From: JAFGPJ01 sp964439135
GTDB taxonomy: Bacteria; Planctomycetota; Phycisphaerae; Sedimentisphaerales; Anaerobacaceae
Direction: 5' to 3'
DNA: 11,807 nt
Assembly: GCA_964439135.1 (NCBI GenBank)
Contig: CAYTNN010000148.1
Span: forward strand, 1 to 11,807
Of this stretch, positions 1-6,172 are shown one piece after another. Under the pieces are notes generated by a model, which was given only the letters and a program-made list of their open reading frames with translations, made no database searches and was not told where the DNA came from. A program made the translations under genes and the position numbers. The stretch's first letter is position 1; each line of letters begins with the position of its first letter.

Positions 1-408
1 TATCTGGATATGATTCTGGAAGGTCGAAAGCGAATCGAATTGCGTCTTTATAAAACAAAGCATCCTGCTTTCGGGCGTGTTTTTGCCGGCGATAAGTTAT
101 TTTTAAAAATCAGCTCCGGGCCTGTCTGTGCAACAGCGACTGTTGAGGCAGTTAAGAATTTCGAGAATCTGACGCCGGGAAAGATTCTGGAATTGAAGCA
201 GCAATACAATCAAGATATCGGCGGCGGCGACGAGCACTGGCAGAGAAAGATGGACTGCAAATATTGCATCCTCGTTTGGCTCAAAGACGTAAAGACCATC
301 GAACCCGTTCGAATCAGTAAAAAAGACTGGCGGGCGTGGGTGGTTCTTACGGAGAAAAACGACTTTGGTCTATTGAAAAACGCCGCTATAACAAAGCATA
401 ACGAGTGA
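1..408 (+). CDS. ASCH/PUA-like domain protein, 5' end outside window
   Basis: The reading frame is open from the first base, and an internal ATG lies at position 10. The residues before it (YLD) continue a typical ASCH start, 'YLDMILEGRKRIELRL', so the true start probably lies a short way upstream of the window. ASCH domains are small beta-barrels of the PUA-like superfamily thought to bind RNA or nucleotides. The family hallmarks visible are the GxKxIELRL-type motif, 'GDKLFLK' after it, and a 'DWRAWVVLTEKNDFGLLK' tail near the C-terminus. About 135 residues are seen, close to a full single-domain ASCH protein. No catalytic function can be assigned. The last codons and the downstream promoter block are echoed near 4563-4690, suggesting an old duplication. 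The family call is good; the biological role is unknown. Confidence 0.75.
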   Translation, partial: YLDMILEGRKRIELRLYKTKHPAFGRVFAGDKLFLKISSGPVCATATVEAVKNFENLTPGKILELKQQYNQDIGGGDEHWQRKMDCKYCILVWLKDVKTIEPVRISKKDWRAWVVLTEKNDFGLLKNAAITKHNE

Positions 409-445
409 TCGCCGGTCTTGTTTTTGTGAAGTTTTCTCGAAAGCT

Positions 446-474
446 GCAATAAATACTTAACTCGCATCCGTCTA
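446..474 (+). promoter_or_regulatory. ECF-sigma-like promoter A
   Basis: GCAATAAA (446-453), a 15-base spacer, then CGTCTA (469-474). CGTC at the -10 with a short spacer is the general layout of ECF sigma-factor promoters. The same layout recurs at 1329 and 4660. It lies about 70 bases before the first methyltransferase. Which sigma factor reads it is unknown, and the -35 assignment is inferred from the repetition. Confidence 0.5.
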
Positions 475-541
475 TATCCCCGAACAGAGAGAATCCATGC
501 ATTAGAGCACAAGTAAAGTCTGATTTCGAAAGGAGTACAAG

Positions 542-1243
542 ATGGTAAAGAAGATCATGCTGGTGGTTCTTGCGGCGGCGTTATTGTTGGCGGTGGTTGA
601 GAGTTTAACGGCCCAGCCGCCCGGGAGGGGTTTTGGCGGCAGGCGGGGCGGGGGGAGGGCGGCTCCGCAGGGGCAAGCGCCTTTGCCGGCCAACGAGCAA
701 GAAAAGAAAATTTTGAGCGTCCTTGAGGATTTGGACCGGAACCAGAGCAGAGGGATGATGAACGTGCCGCAGGAAGACGGCAGAATCCTGAGATTACTCA
801 CGGAGGCCATCGGCGCCAAGCACGTTGTCGAGATCGGCACGTCCAACGGGTACTCCGGCATCTGGTTTTGTCTTGCCCTGCGGACCACTGGAGGAAAGCT
901 GACCACTCACGATATCGATGAAGGCAGGGCTTCGTTGGCCCGAGAGAACTTCAAACGGGCCGGCGTCGATAATATGGTTACACTTGTCATGGGTGACGCC
1001 CACGAGACCATCACAAAGCTCAAAGGGCCCATTGATGTCGTTTTCATTGATGCGGATAAAGAGGGCTACCTGGACTATCTTACAAAGCTGTTGCCGCTGG
1101 TTCGGCCGGGCGGTCTGATTCTGTCACACAATATCGACATGATAGGGCAGGACTACATCGATGCTATTACCAAGAATCCCAACCTGGAGACAGTTCAGGC
1201 CCAGGGCGTTACTGTGACACTTAAGAAACGCCAGAGTCAATAA
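542..1243 (+). CDS. Exported class I SAM-dependent methyltransferase (O-methyltransferase family)
   Basis: This 233-residue protein begins with a signal peptide: KK, a hydrophobic stretch at residues 5-19, then a likely signal peptidase I site at 'SLTA|Q' (residues 21-25). A Gly/Arg/Pro-rich linker (about 26-50) precedes a Rossmann methyltransferase core. Motif I is VVEIGTSNGYSG (95-106), the acidic loop is 'THDID' (122-126), 'GD' is at 151-152, and IDVVFIDADKEGY (164-176) is the signature of caffeoyl-CoA/catechol-type O-methyltransferases. The SAM-binding residues look intact, which is odd for an exported enzyme because SAM is cytoplasmic. The substrate is unknown. An AAAGGAG ribosome site (529-535) lies six bases before the ATG. 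It is a close paralogue of the next gene and is probably transcribed from promoter A. The family is confident; export is well supported by sequence; function is open. Confidence 0.85.
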   Translation: MVKKIMLVVLAAALLLAVVESLTAQPPGRGFGGRRGGGRAAPQGQAPLPANEQEKKILSVLEDLDRNQSRGMMNVPQEDGRILRLLTEAIGAKHVVEIGTSNGYSGIWFCLALRTTGGKLTTHDIDEGRASLARENFKRAGVDNMVTLVMGDAHETITKLKGPIDVVFIDADKEGYLDYLTKLLPLVRPGGLILSHNIDMIGQDYIDAITKNPNLETVQAQGVTVTLKKRQSQ

Positions 1244-1328
1244 TCAGATTGTGGTTCTTGATATAGGTAGTGCTGAAAAAGCTCTGAGAACGTTTTCTTT
1301 ATATTTTTGTGGAAATTTCCGACGAACC

Positions 1329-1357
1329 GCAATAAAGTTCGCTCTTGGATTAGTCCA
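1329..1357 (+). promoter_or_regulatory. ECF-sigma-like promoter B
   Basis: GCAATAAA (1329-1336), a 15-base spacer and AGTCCA (1352-1357). It is the second copy of the block seen at 446, with the same spacing and a similar T-rich stretch upstream. It sits about 60 bases before the second methyltransferase. The -10 fits less well than in the other two copies. Confidence 0.4.
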
Positions 1358-1418
1358 GGTTAATCTATGTTAGGCGTTATGGAGTTATAAGTAATCGCGA
1401 TTTAGAAGGGAGCGGCAA

Positions 1419-2084
1419 ATGTCAAACAAGACCATCTCGGCGATTGCGGCGGTGGTCGTGTTAGCGGGAGTTGGGTGCCTGATTGCCCAGAAGACAGAGA
1501 GCGGCCCCAGCATAACCCAAGTGCAGGAAAAGAGAATTCTCAACGTGCTTGAGGAAATGCTTCATGACCAGTACAGTGCGATGCTGAGCGTCCCGCCGGA
1601 GGACGGCAGGGTACTGCGGCTGCTTGCCGAAGCGACCGGCGCCAGGCATATCGTCGAGATCGGCACCTCCAACGGGTACGCGTCAATCTGGTTCTGTCTG
1701 GCCCTGCGAACCACCGGCGGCAAGCTGACCACGTTCGAAATCGATGCCCGGCGGGCTTCGCTTGCCCGTGAGAACTTCAAGCGGGCCGGCGTAGATAACC
1801 TCGTGACCCTTATCGAGGGCGATGCGCACGAGAAAGTGACAACGCTAAAGGAGCCTATCGATATTGTTTTCATCGATGCGGACAAGGACGGCTATCTCGA
1901 CTATCTCAAAAAGCTGCTGCCGCTGGTGCGGCCGGGAGGGCTGATTCTGGCCCACAACACGACCGATGTCGGCTTGCAGATGCAGGACTATCTGGAAGCG
2001 ATTACGACGAATCCGGAACTGGAAACCATCTTCCTGCACAAGGCGACTACGGGTATCGGCGTGACACTTAAGAAACGACAGTGA
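1419..2084 (+). CDS. Exported class I SAM-dependent methyltransferase, paralogue of the upstream gene
   Basis: 221 residues with the same plan as the gene at 542. There is an N-terminal hydrophobic segment (about residues 6-23), then the methyltransferase core with motif I IVEIGTSNGYAS (78-89), 'FEID' (106-109), 'GD' (134-135) and IDIVFIDADKDGY (147-159). The proteins end almost identically ('VTLKKRQ'). By eye the cores are mostly identical, so this is a tandem duplication. The Gly/Arg-rich linker of the first copy is missing here. The N-terminus could be cleaved at 'LIA|Q' or kept as an anchor; the Cys at position 20 gives only a poor lipobox. GAAGGGAG (1405-1412) is a strong ribosome site. 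The isomerase follows after 41 bases and the permease after that, so this gene probably leads a three-gene operon from promoter B. Substrate unknown. Confidence 0.85.
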   Translation: MSNKTISAIAAVVVLAGVGCLIAQKTESGPSITQVQEKRILNVLEEMLHDQYSAMLSVPPEDGRVLRLLAEATGARHIVEIGTSNGYASIWFCLALRTTGGKLTTFEIDARRASLARENFKRAGVDNLVTLIEGDAHEKVTTLKEPIDIVFIDADKDGYLDYLKKLLPLVRPGGLILAHNTTDVGLQMQDYLEAITTNPELETIFLHKATTGIGVTLKKRQ

Positions 2085-2125
2085 AAATAACTGAATAGAT
2101 ATTAATTTGAGATGAGCTTTTAAAA

Positions 2126-3052
2126 ATGATTTCTTCGGACCGAAAAAAACTTTCACGCCGGGATTTTCTAAGTCGCGGCCTATGCGTTACAGCCGGTGTC
2201 ACTGCGGCGGCCGCTTTGACCTCGTGCGATTCTTTGAAACCTGAGGACGCCGAAAAAAGTGCCGCCCGGACGCGTTTCGGATTCACGACCTACCAGTGGG
2301 GTCAGGACTGGGATGTGCCGACCTTGATTGGAAATTGCTCCAAAGCCGGTGTATTCGGCGTTGAGCTGCGAACCAGCCAGTCCTACGCTCACGGTGTCGA
2401 GCTGGACCTGGACGCCCGGCAGCGCAGCGAAGTTAGGAAACGGTTCGAAGATAGTCCTGTTTGCCTTGTGGGAATCGCCAGTGGTGAACGGTATGATTCG
2501 CCCGATAAGGCGGAGCTTAACTCGGCGATAGAAAATACCAGGGCTTATATCAAGCTCAGCCGGGATGTCGGAGGCAGCGGTGTGCGAGTTTTCCCGAACA
2601 GCTTTCATGAAGGCGTCCCGCGGGAAAAGACCGTCGAGCAGATTGCCGATGCGCTCAATATTGTTGGTGCGTTCGCCGCCGACTACGGGCAAGAGATTCG
2701 CCTGGAAGCACACGGCGATGCTGGCGAGCTGCCGACTATCAGGGCGATTATGGACCGGGTTGATCAGCCAAGTGTCCGGGTAAAGCTTAACAGCGACGGC
2801 AGGGACACAAAGGGCGAGGGATTCGAGTCTCAATTTAACCTTGTGAAGGATTTACTGGGCCAGACGCTCCATTTGCATAATCTCGAAGATACGAAATTTC
2901 CATACCAGCTTCAAATGGACCTGCTGGTACGAGCGGGTTGGAGCGGATGGCAGCTCATGGAAGCCAGTGACAAGGTCCCGGACCGCGTCCAGGCGCTGAT
3001 TGAGCAGCGCCGGATCTGGGATCGGATGCTGGCCAACTCGCTGAAAGCATAA
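2126..3052 (+). CDS. Tat-exported lipoprotein, sugar phosphate isomerase/epimerase-like TIM barrel
   Basis: 308 residues. The N-terminus carries a twin-arginine motif (SRRDFLSRG, residues 10-18), a hydrophobic stretch, and a lipobox L-T-S-C with Cys34. It should therefore be exported folded and lipid-anchored. The rest resembles the xylose-isomerase-like TIM barrel (AP endonuclease family 2 fold). Putative metal and acid residues lie where the family has them: E194/H196 ('LEAHGD'), N222/D224 ('LNSD'), H249/H251 and E253 ('LHLHNLED'). Tat export fits a protein that folds around a metal in the cytoplasm. Exported members of this fold are common in planctomycete genomes, usually with unknown sugar substrates. 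The ribosome site is weak (GAGATGAG, about 10 bases upstream), consistent with translation within an operon. Fold and export are well supported; the reaction is not known. Confidence 0.8.
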   Translation: MISSDRKKLSRRDFLSRGLCVTAGVTAAAALTSCDSLKPEDAEKSAARTRFGFTTYQWGQDWDVPTLIGNCSKAGVFGVELRTSQSYAHGVELDLDARQRSEVRKRFEDSPVCLVGIASGERYDSPDKAELNSAIENTRAYIKLSRDVGGSGVRVFPNSFHEGVPREKTVEQIADALNIVGAFAADYGQEIRLEAHGDAGELPTIRAIMDRVDQPSVRVKLNSDGRDTKGEGFESQFNLVKDLLGQTLHLHNLEDTKFPYQLQMDLLVRAGWSGWQLMEASDKVPDRVQALIEQRRIWDRMLANSLKA

Positions 3053-3082
3053 ATGGAATTTACTAACTGATATTAGCGAAAC

Positions 3083-3087
3083 GGAGG
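3083..3087 (+). promoter_or_regulatory. Shine-Dalgarno that decides the permease start
   Basis: GGAGG overlaps the first possible GTG codon (3087), so it cannot serve that codon. It lies eight bases before an in-frame TTG at 3096, ideal spacing, and 23 bases before the first ATG (3111), which is too far. TTG at 3096 is therefore preferred. Confidence 0.6.
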
Positions 3088-3095
3088 TGCCGGAT

Positions 3096-4472
3096 TTGGC
3101 GAAACAAGCTATGGGCGTAACGTCCACTGAAGAGCTGCAAAGAGGATTTGGTCTATCAACCGCAACCTACGTAGTAATAGCCAGCATGGTGGGGACTGGA
3201 ATTCTGGTCTCGCCCGGATACATGATGGCTTCGCTCCAGAACTACTATGTCATATTCGGGCTCTGGGCCCTCGGCGGCTTGCTCGCCTTGTGTGGTGCCC
3301 TTTGCGTTGCCGAGTTAGCTGCTGCTCTGCCCCGAGCAGGCGGTGAATATGTTTACCTTCGTGAAGCGTACGGCTCGATGCCGGCCTTTCTCTCCGGCTG
3401 GACATCGTTTTTTGTAGGCTTTTCGGCCCCGCTGGCTGTTGCCGGCTATATCGCAGCCTTATACCTGTTGACGCCGTTTGGATTGGCCGAGGATAAGACT
3501 GGTCCTATAATCAAAATCACGGCTGCGGCCATCATCCTTGTTATCACATTGCCTAATCTCGTTGGTCACCGTCAGTCCGCCTGGACACAGAATCTAACGA
3601 CGCTTCTCAAGTTAGGCCTGTTTGTAGTTCTGGTAGTGTTGGCGTTTCTGTTCGGCGAAGGACGGCTGGCACACATCGCCCAGGGGCAGCCGATAGGGCA
3701 GATTAAGCTTGGGACCGCAGCTACGCAATTGTTCTACGTCATGTTTGCCTACAGCGGTTGGAACGCCGCCAGCTACCTGGCCGGCGAGATCAAGAACCCG
3801 GCCCGGATTCTCCCGCGGTCCCTGCTGCTCGGCGCCGGATTGGTAGTCGTGTTGTACCTGGCTCTCAATCTTGTTTTTGCCTACGCGGTGCCTTTGGCAG
3901 ATGTAGGATTTAACAATGCAGAGCAGGTTCCCCAGCTCGCGGTCCAAAATCTGTTTGGGCCCAAAGCTTCCAGCGTTTTTTCTGTTTTGCTTGGATTGGC
4001 GTTCCTGGCTACAGTGAGCGCTTTTATTATTACCGGCCCGCGGGTCTATTATGCCATGGCTAAGGATGGTCTGTTCCCCTCGGCAGCGGCATACGTCAGT
4101 CCGAAGGGTCGGGTTCCCATCTACGCGATGCTCGCGCAGAGCGCGTGCGCGATCATTATTCTGTTCGTGACGGACTTCCAGAACCTGTACAAGTATGCCT
4201 CAGTGGGATTATCGGTCTTTGCGATGCTTTTTATCGGAGCAGTATATGTTCTTCGATGGCGCAGACCTGAGATGGAACGACCATTTCGCGTTCCCGGATA
4301 CCCGGTTGTTCCGGCGATTTTCATGGCTGTGATCCTCTTTATGACTGTGTTCGCGTTCATGCAGTGGCCCAAACCTTCGATATACAGCCTCGGGAGCATC
4401 CTCATGGGCATCCCGGTTTATTACGTGTGGTCGTTGCTCCGGCGGCGAGGAAGCTACAGTATCCAAAGTTAA
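3096..4472 (+). CDS. APC-superfamily amino acid permease
   Basis: About 458 residues from the TTG start (461 if the GTG at 3087 is used), the usual size for the family. The chain is almost entirely hydrophobic, with roughly 12 transmembrane helices. Helix 1 carries 'MVGTGIL', the unwound substrate-binding stretch of APC transporters. 'ELAAALPRAGGEYVYLREAYG' follows helix 2. 'YSGWNAASYLAGEIKNPARILPRS' in the middle and 'RPFRVPGYPVVP' before the last helices are typical of the LAT/cationic amino acid branch. It should move an amino acid or related amine across the inner membrane by proton symport or exchange. The substrate cannot be read from sequence. It lies 43 bases after the isomerase and probably shares its transcript. 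The family is very confident. Confidence 0.9.
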   Translation: MAKQAMGVTSTEELQRGFGLSTATYVVIASMVGTGILVSPGYMMASLQNYYVIFGLWALGGLLALCGALCVAELAAALPRAGGEYVYLREAYGSMPAFLSGWTSFFVGFSAPLAVAGYIAALYLLTPFGLAEDKTGPIIKITAAAIILVITLPNLVGHRQSAWTQNLTTLLKLGLFVVLVVLAFLFGEGRLAHIAQGQPIGQIKLGTAATQLFYVMFAYSGWNAASYLAGEIKNPARILPRSLLLGAGLVVVLYLALNLVFAYAVPLADVGFNNAEQVPQLAVQNLFGPKASSVFSVLLGLAFLATVSAFIITGPRVYYAMAKDGLFPSAAAYVSPKGRVPIYAMLAQSACAIIILFVTDFQNLYKYASVGLSVFAMLFIGAVYVLRWRRPEMERPFRVPGYPVVPAIFMAVILFMTVFAFMQWPKPSIYSLGSILMGIPVYYVWSLLRRRGSYSIQS

Positions 4473-4562
4473 AAAATCCAAGCCTGGCACAGGAGTTCTG
4501 AAGGCAGGGACTGGACATACCTGGAAATGGATTAATCCGACATCTGATACAACAGGCCGACT

Positions 4563-4598
4563 CTCACGGAGAAAAACAACTTCGGCCTGCTAAAATAA
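4563..4598 (+). pseudogene. Remnant of an ASCH-like gene 3' end
   Basis: This short stretch encodes LTEKNNFGLLK followed by a stop. It matches LTEKNDFGLLK at the end of the ASCH gene (346-378). Most base differences are synonymous third-position changes, as if both copies were once translated. The frame is closed upstream by a TGA at 4545-4547 and no other ASCH sequence is recognisable. In both places the tail is followed about 97-100 bases later by the same promoter block. It is read as the surviving end of a deleted paralogue. Confidence 0.5.
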
Positions 4599-4601
4599 AC
4601 G

Positions 4602-4639
4602 GGCTTAAACAGCCTGAAAACAAGGTTTTTGCTTTTTTT
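4602..4639 (+). terminator. Possible weak intrinsic terminator
   Basis: A small GGCT/AGCC hairpin and an AAAAC/GTTTT hairpin precede a run of seven T (4633-4639). It could end the permease operon before promoter C. The stems are short, so confidence is low. Confidence 0.25.
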
Positions 4640-4659
4640 AGAATATTTTTCCGAAAACT

Positions 4660-4688
4660 GAAATAAAATTCCGCTCTAACCACGTCTT
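4660..4688 (+). promoter_or_regulatory. ECF-sigma-like promoter C
   Basis: GAAATAAA (4660-4667), a 15-base spacer and CGTCTT (4683-4688). It is the third copy of the block and shares the extended upstream CGAAA-A/G-CTG with copy A. It precedes the small ORF at 4748 by about 60 bases, the same distance as before both methyltransferases. Confidence 0.5.
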
Positions 4689-4747
4689 TATATATAGGAA
4701 GATGGTACAGGAAGATAAAAGCAGGGCCCATTAAGGGAGCGTTAGAA

Positions 4748-4912
4748 GTGAAAAAGAAAATCAATACTGATATTAAAGCAGCGGTTATGTTGATAATCGC
4801 TGAAGATATCATTGCCCTGCGGAATGTTATGAGAACTATCATAAAATCGGCTTCCAAGTCGCTGGGTGTAAATGGAGGATCGGTATTTCAAGGCAATAAG
4901 AAGAAAGCGTAA
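4748..4912 (+). CDS. Small ORF, 54 residues, basic hypothetical protein
   Basis: A GTG start at 4748 follows AAGGGAG (4733-4739) by eight bases. This ribosome site is nearly the same as that of the second methyltransferase, and the gene has its own ECF-like promoter. The product is 54 residues: a lysine-rich start (MKKKINTD), a short hydrophobic or amphipathic stretch (about residues 10-25), a middle with 'LRNVMRTIIKSASKSLG', and a lysine-rich end (GNKKKA). I recognise no family. The first 20 residues vaguely resemble the methyltransferase leaders (K-rich, then AAV-L), so it may be a decayed methyltransferase gene rather than a true small protein. A structured region and a strong terminator follow, so the unit is a complete short transcript. 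Expression seems likely; function is unknown. Confidence 0.45.
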   Translation: MKKKINTDIKAAVMLIIAEDIIALRNVMRTIIKSASKSLGVNGGSVFQGNKKKA

Positions 4913-5005
4913 TTCTACAAAGCGTCGAAAAATGTCAAAAAAAGCTGAGCTTGGGAGATTTTGGATAGCAATAGTTCGCACTGAATTACTGTGAAGATAG
5001 TCATG

Positions 5006-5037
5006 GTGCTGTTTAGCACATAACAGCCCTCCTTTAA
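5006..5037 (+). other. Alternative hairpins and anti-Shine-Dalgarno stretch in the 3' region of the small ORF transcript
   Basis: Two overlapping hairpins cannot form together: GTGCT (5006-5010) with AGCAC (5015-5019), and GCTGTT (5008-5013) with AACAGC (5022-5027). Next comes CTCCTTTAA (5029-5037), which can pair over nine positions (one G-U) with TTAAGGGAG (4731-4739), the ribosome site of the small ORF. This could be a switchable 3' region or a chance match to a generic Shine-Dalgarno. Confidence 0.3.
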
Positions 5038-5038
5038 C

Positions 5039-5079
5039 GGCTGGATGTGGGTATGTCCGATACACATCCAGTCTTTTTT
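5039..5079 (+). terminator. Strong intrinsic terminator
   Basis: GGCTGGATGTG (5039-5049) pairs with CACATCCAGTC (5063-5073) over 11 base pairs with one G-U. It is followed at once by six T (5074-5079). The loop contains a further GTAT/ATAC pairing. It ends the transcript from promoter C. Confidence 0.85.
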
Positions 5080-5130
5080 ATGAAAACGAACGCTCAGATG
5101 GCTGATTATAGGGTGTGATTTAAAGCGTTT

Positions 5131-5667
5131 TTAAATCCATTCGCTTGGGTAGTCGATGGATCTGAACTGGATGCGAAACTTTTTGCATAGTGCATCGATA
5201 AGCACTTGTATCCGTTTTAGCTGACAATCGGTTGGGTGTTTGGTCTTTCCGTCGGCTATAATACAAATCCGGATGGTCTTATTGCTGCCTGCAGAGGTAG
5301 CCGGCGACTGTTTTTGCCATCTTTTAGTTGTCTGTATCTGGCCGTCGGTGCCACCGAAGCCATTATATATACAGAAGTGACAGTTTATATCATCGGGATT
5401 TGCCAGACCGTTGAGCGTGGCTAACTGCTCGATGTTACCGGTCGAAGTATTGCTGTAGTAAATCTGGATACTGTTCCAATTGTCAGGAGATTGGGCGGCT
5501 TGTGTAGAAATGGCTTTTTTAACAGGATCGAGGCTGTAATAGGTCCAAAGGGAGAATGGGCCTGCCGATGGAGGATTATGTCCCAGCGCCAGTAAAACAA
5601 TCGCCCCGATTGTCATTGATGCCAACAGTGTTGCTAAAACTTTTGCTACTCTTGCCTGATTTGGCAT
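5131..5667 (-). CDS. Membrane-anchored N-acetylmuramoyl-alanine amidase/PGRP-like protein lacking zinc ligands
   Basis: 178 residues from the ATG at 5667. This start is preferred because AAGGA (5675-5679) lies seven bases upstream; an in-frame GTG at 5763 would add 32 residues but has no ribosome site. Residues 10-28 form one transmembrane helix, so the rest faces outward. The outer part follows the amidase_2/PGRP pattern: 'IQIYYSNTSTGN' (67-78) where active enzymes have IHHS, 'CHFCIYNGFGGTDGQI' (96-111) where they have YHFvI..G..DG.I, 'RW..Q' (116-120), 'TIRICIIADG' (131-140) and 'PTDCQLKRI' (145-153). The first zinc His is Tyr. The chain ends at 'IDYPSEWI', where the second His and the Cys would follow. 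It is probably a non-catalytic binding protein or pseudoenzyme. It has no operon partner. Confidence 0.65.
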   Translation of the reverse strand: MPNQARVAKVLATLLASMTIGAIVLLALGHNPPSAGPFSLWTYYSLDPVKKAISTQAAQSPDNWNSIQIYYSNTSTGNIEQLATLNGLANPDDINCHFCIYNGFGGTDGQIQTTKRWQKQSPATSAGSNKTIRICIIADGKTKHPTDCQLKRIQVLIDALCKKFRIQFRSIDYPSEWI

Positions 5668-6172
5668 AACCCCATCCTTGAGTATTTCCACTTCGCAATC
5701 TTTTGACAAAATATCATCCCTGAACGCGAAGAACTCACAGGTGATTAAAATCCCAAACCACACTTATCGAGCTTTGACTTACGCTTCGATACCCATTTTG
5801 CATCTTGCGGCAATACAGGTGCTGCTCATAGGCGCGGTATAGAGCCCTTATCTAATAGTATAATCCCTTATACAATAATCATCGGCACCTGCCAATGGAT
5901 TACTCCAAATTTTGCTGAAAATATTGTAGAGACTATAATAAAAATGCTTGTGTCATTGGGCCTGTCCACTATGTGATTCTTTGCATAGGCTTTGTCAAAC
6001 GTCATTACGTAACAGTTAGCTTGTTAAAATGTATTGATTTAATGGATTCGGGTCTGTAATATTTGCTTTGTCGAATTCAAAGTGAAAATTTGCAATGAAA
6101 GCGCCGATTAAATAATAGAGTTATACGCCGCGCTCATTAGAACGAGCTTTATAGTAACAGGAAAAGGATAAT
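5668..6172. other. Intergenic stretch of about 500 bases
   Basis: Apart from the possible N-terminal extension of the amidase-like gene (5668-5763), I see no supported gene here. It is AT-rich and separates divergent genes. It holds a CCCTTAT direct repeat at 5845-5851 and 5865-5871 (20-base period) and a weak sigma70-like pair at 6034-6062 for the gene at 6173. I see no tRNA or convincing terminator. Confidence 0.5.
6034..6062 (+). promoter_or_regulatory. Possible sigma70-like promoter for the DUF4954-like gene
   Basis: TTGATT (6034-6039), a 17-base spacer and TAATAT (6057-6062). Each hexamer matches consensus at four of six positions. It lies about 110 bases before the start codon. The spacing is right but the hexamers are weak. 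Confidence 0.3.

Noticed and set aside
1419..1480. Lipoprotein signal in the second methyltransferase (Cys20)
   Set aside because: The residues before the Cys (A-G-V-G) do not fit a lipobox; a plain signal peptide or anchor is more likely.
4564..5065. Minus-strand open frames of about 100 codons across the remnant and small ORF region
   Set aside because: They lie antisense to the promoter, small ORF and terminator, have no ribosome sites, and show no recognisable domain.
5117..5135. ATTTAAA/TTTAAAT inverted repeat at the end of the amidase-like gene
   Set aside because: The stem is only A-T pairs and is not followed by a T run in the right position, so it is not called as a terminator.
5668..5763. 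Upstream GTG start for the amidase-like protein
   Set aside because: There is no ribosome site before it, and the ATG at 5667 has AAGGA at ideal spacing just before the transmembrane helix. Not excluded outright.
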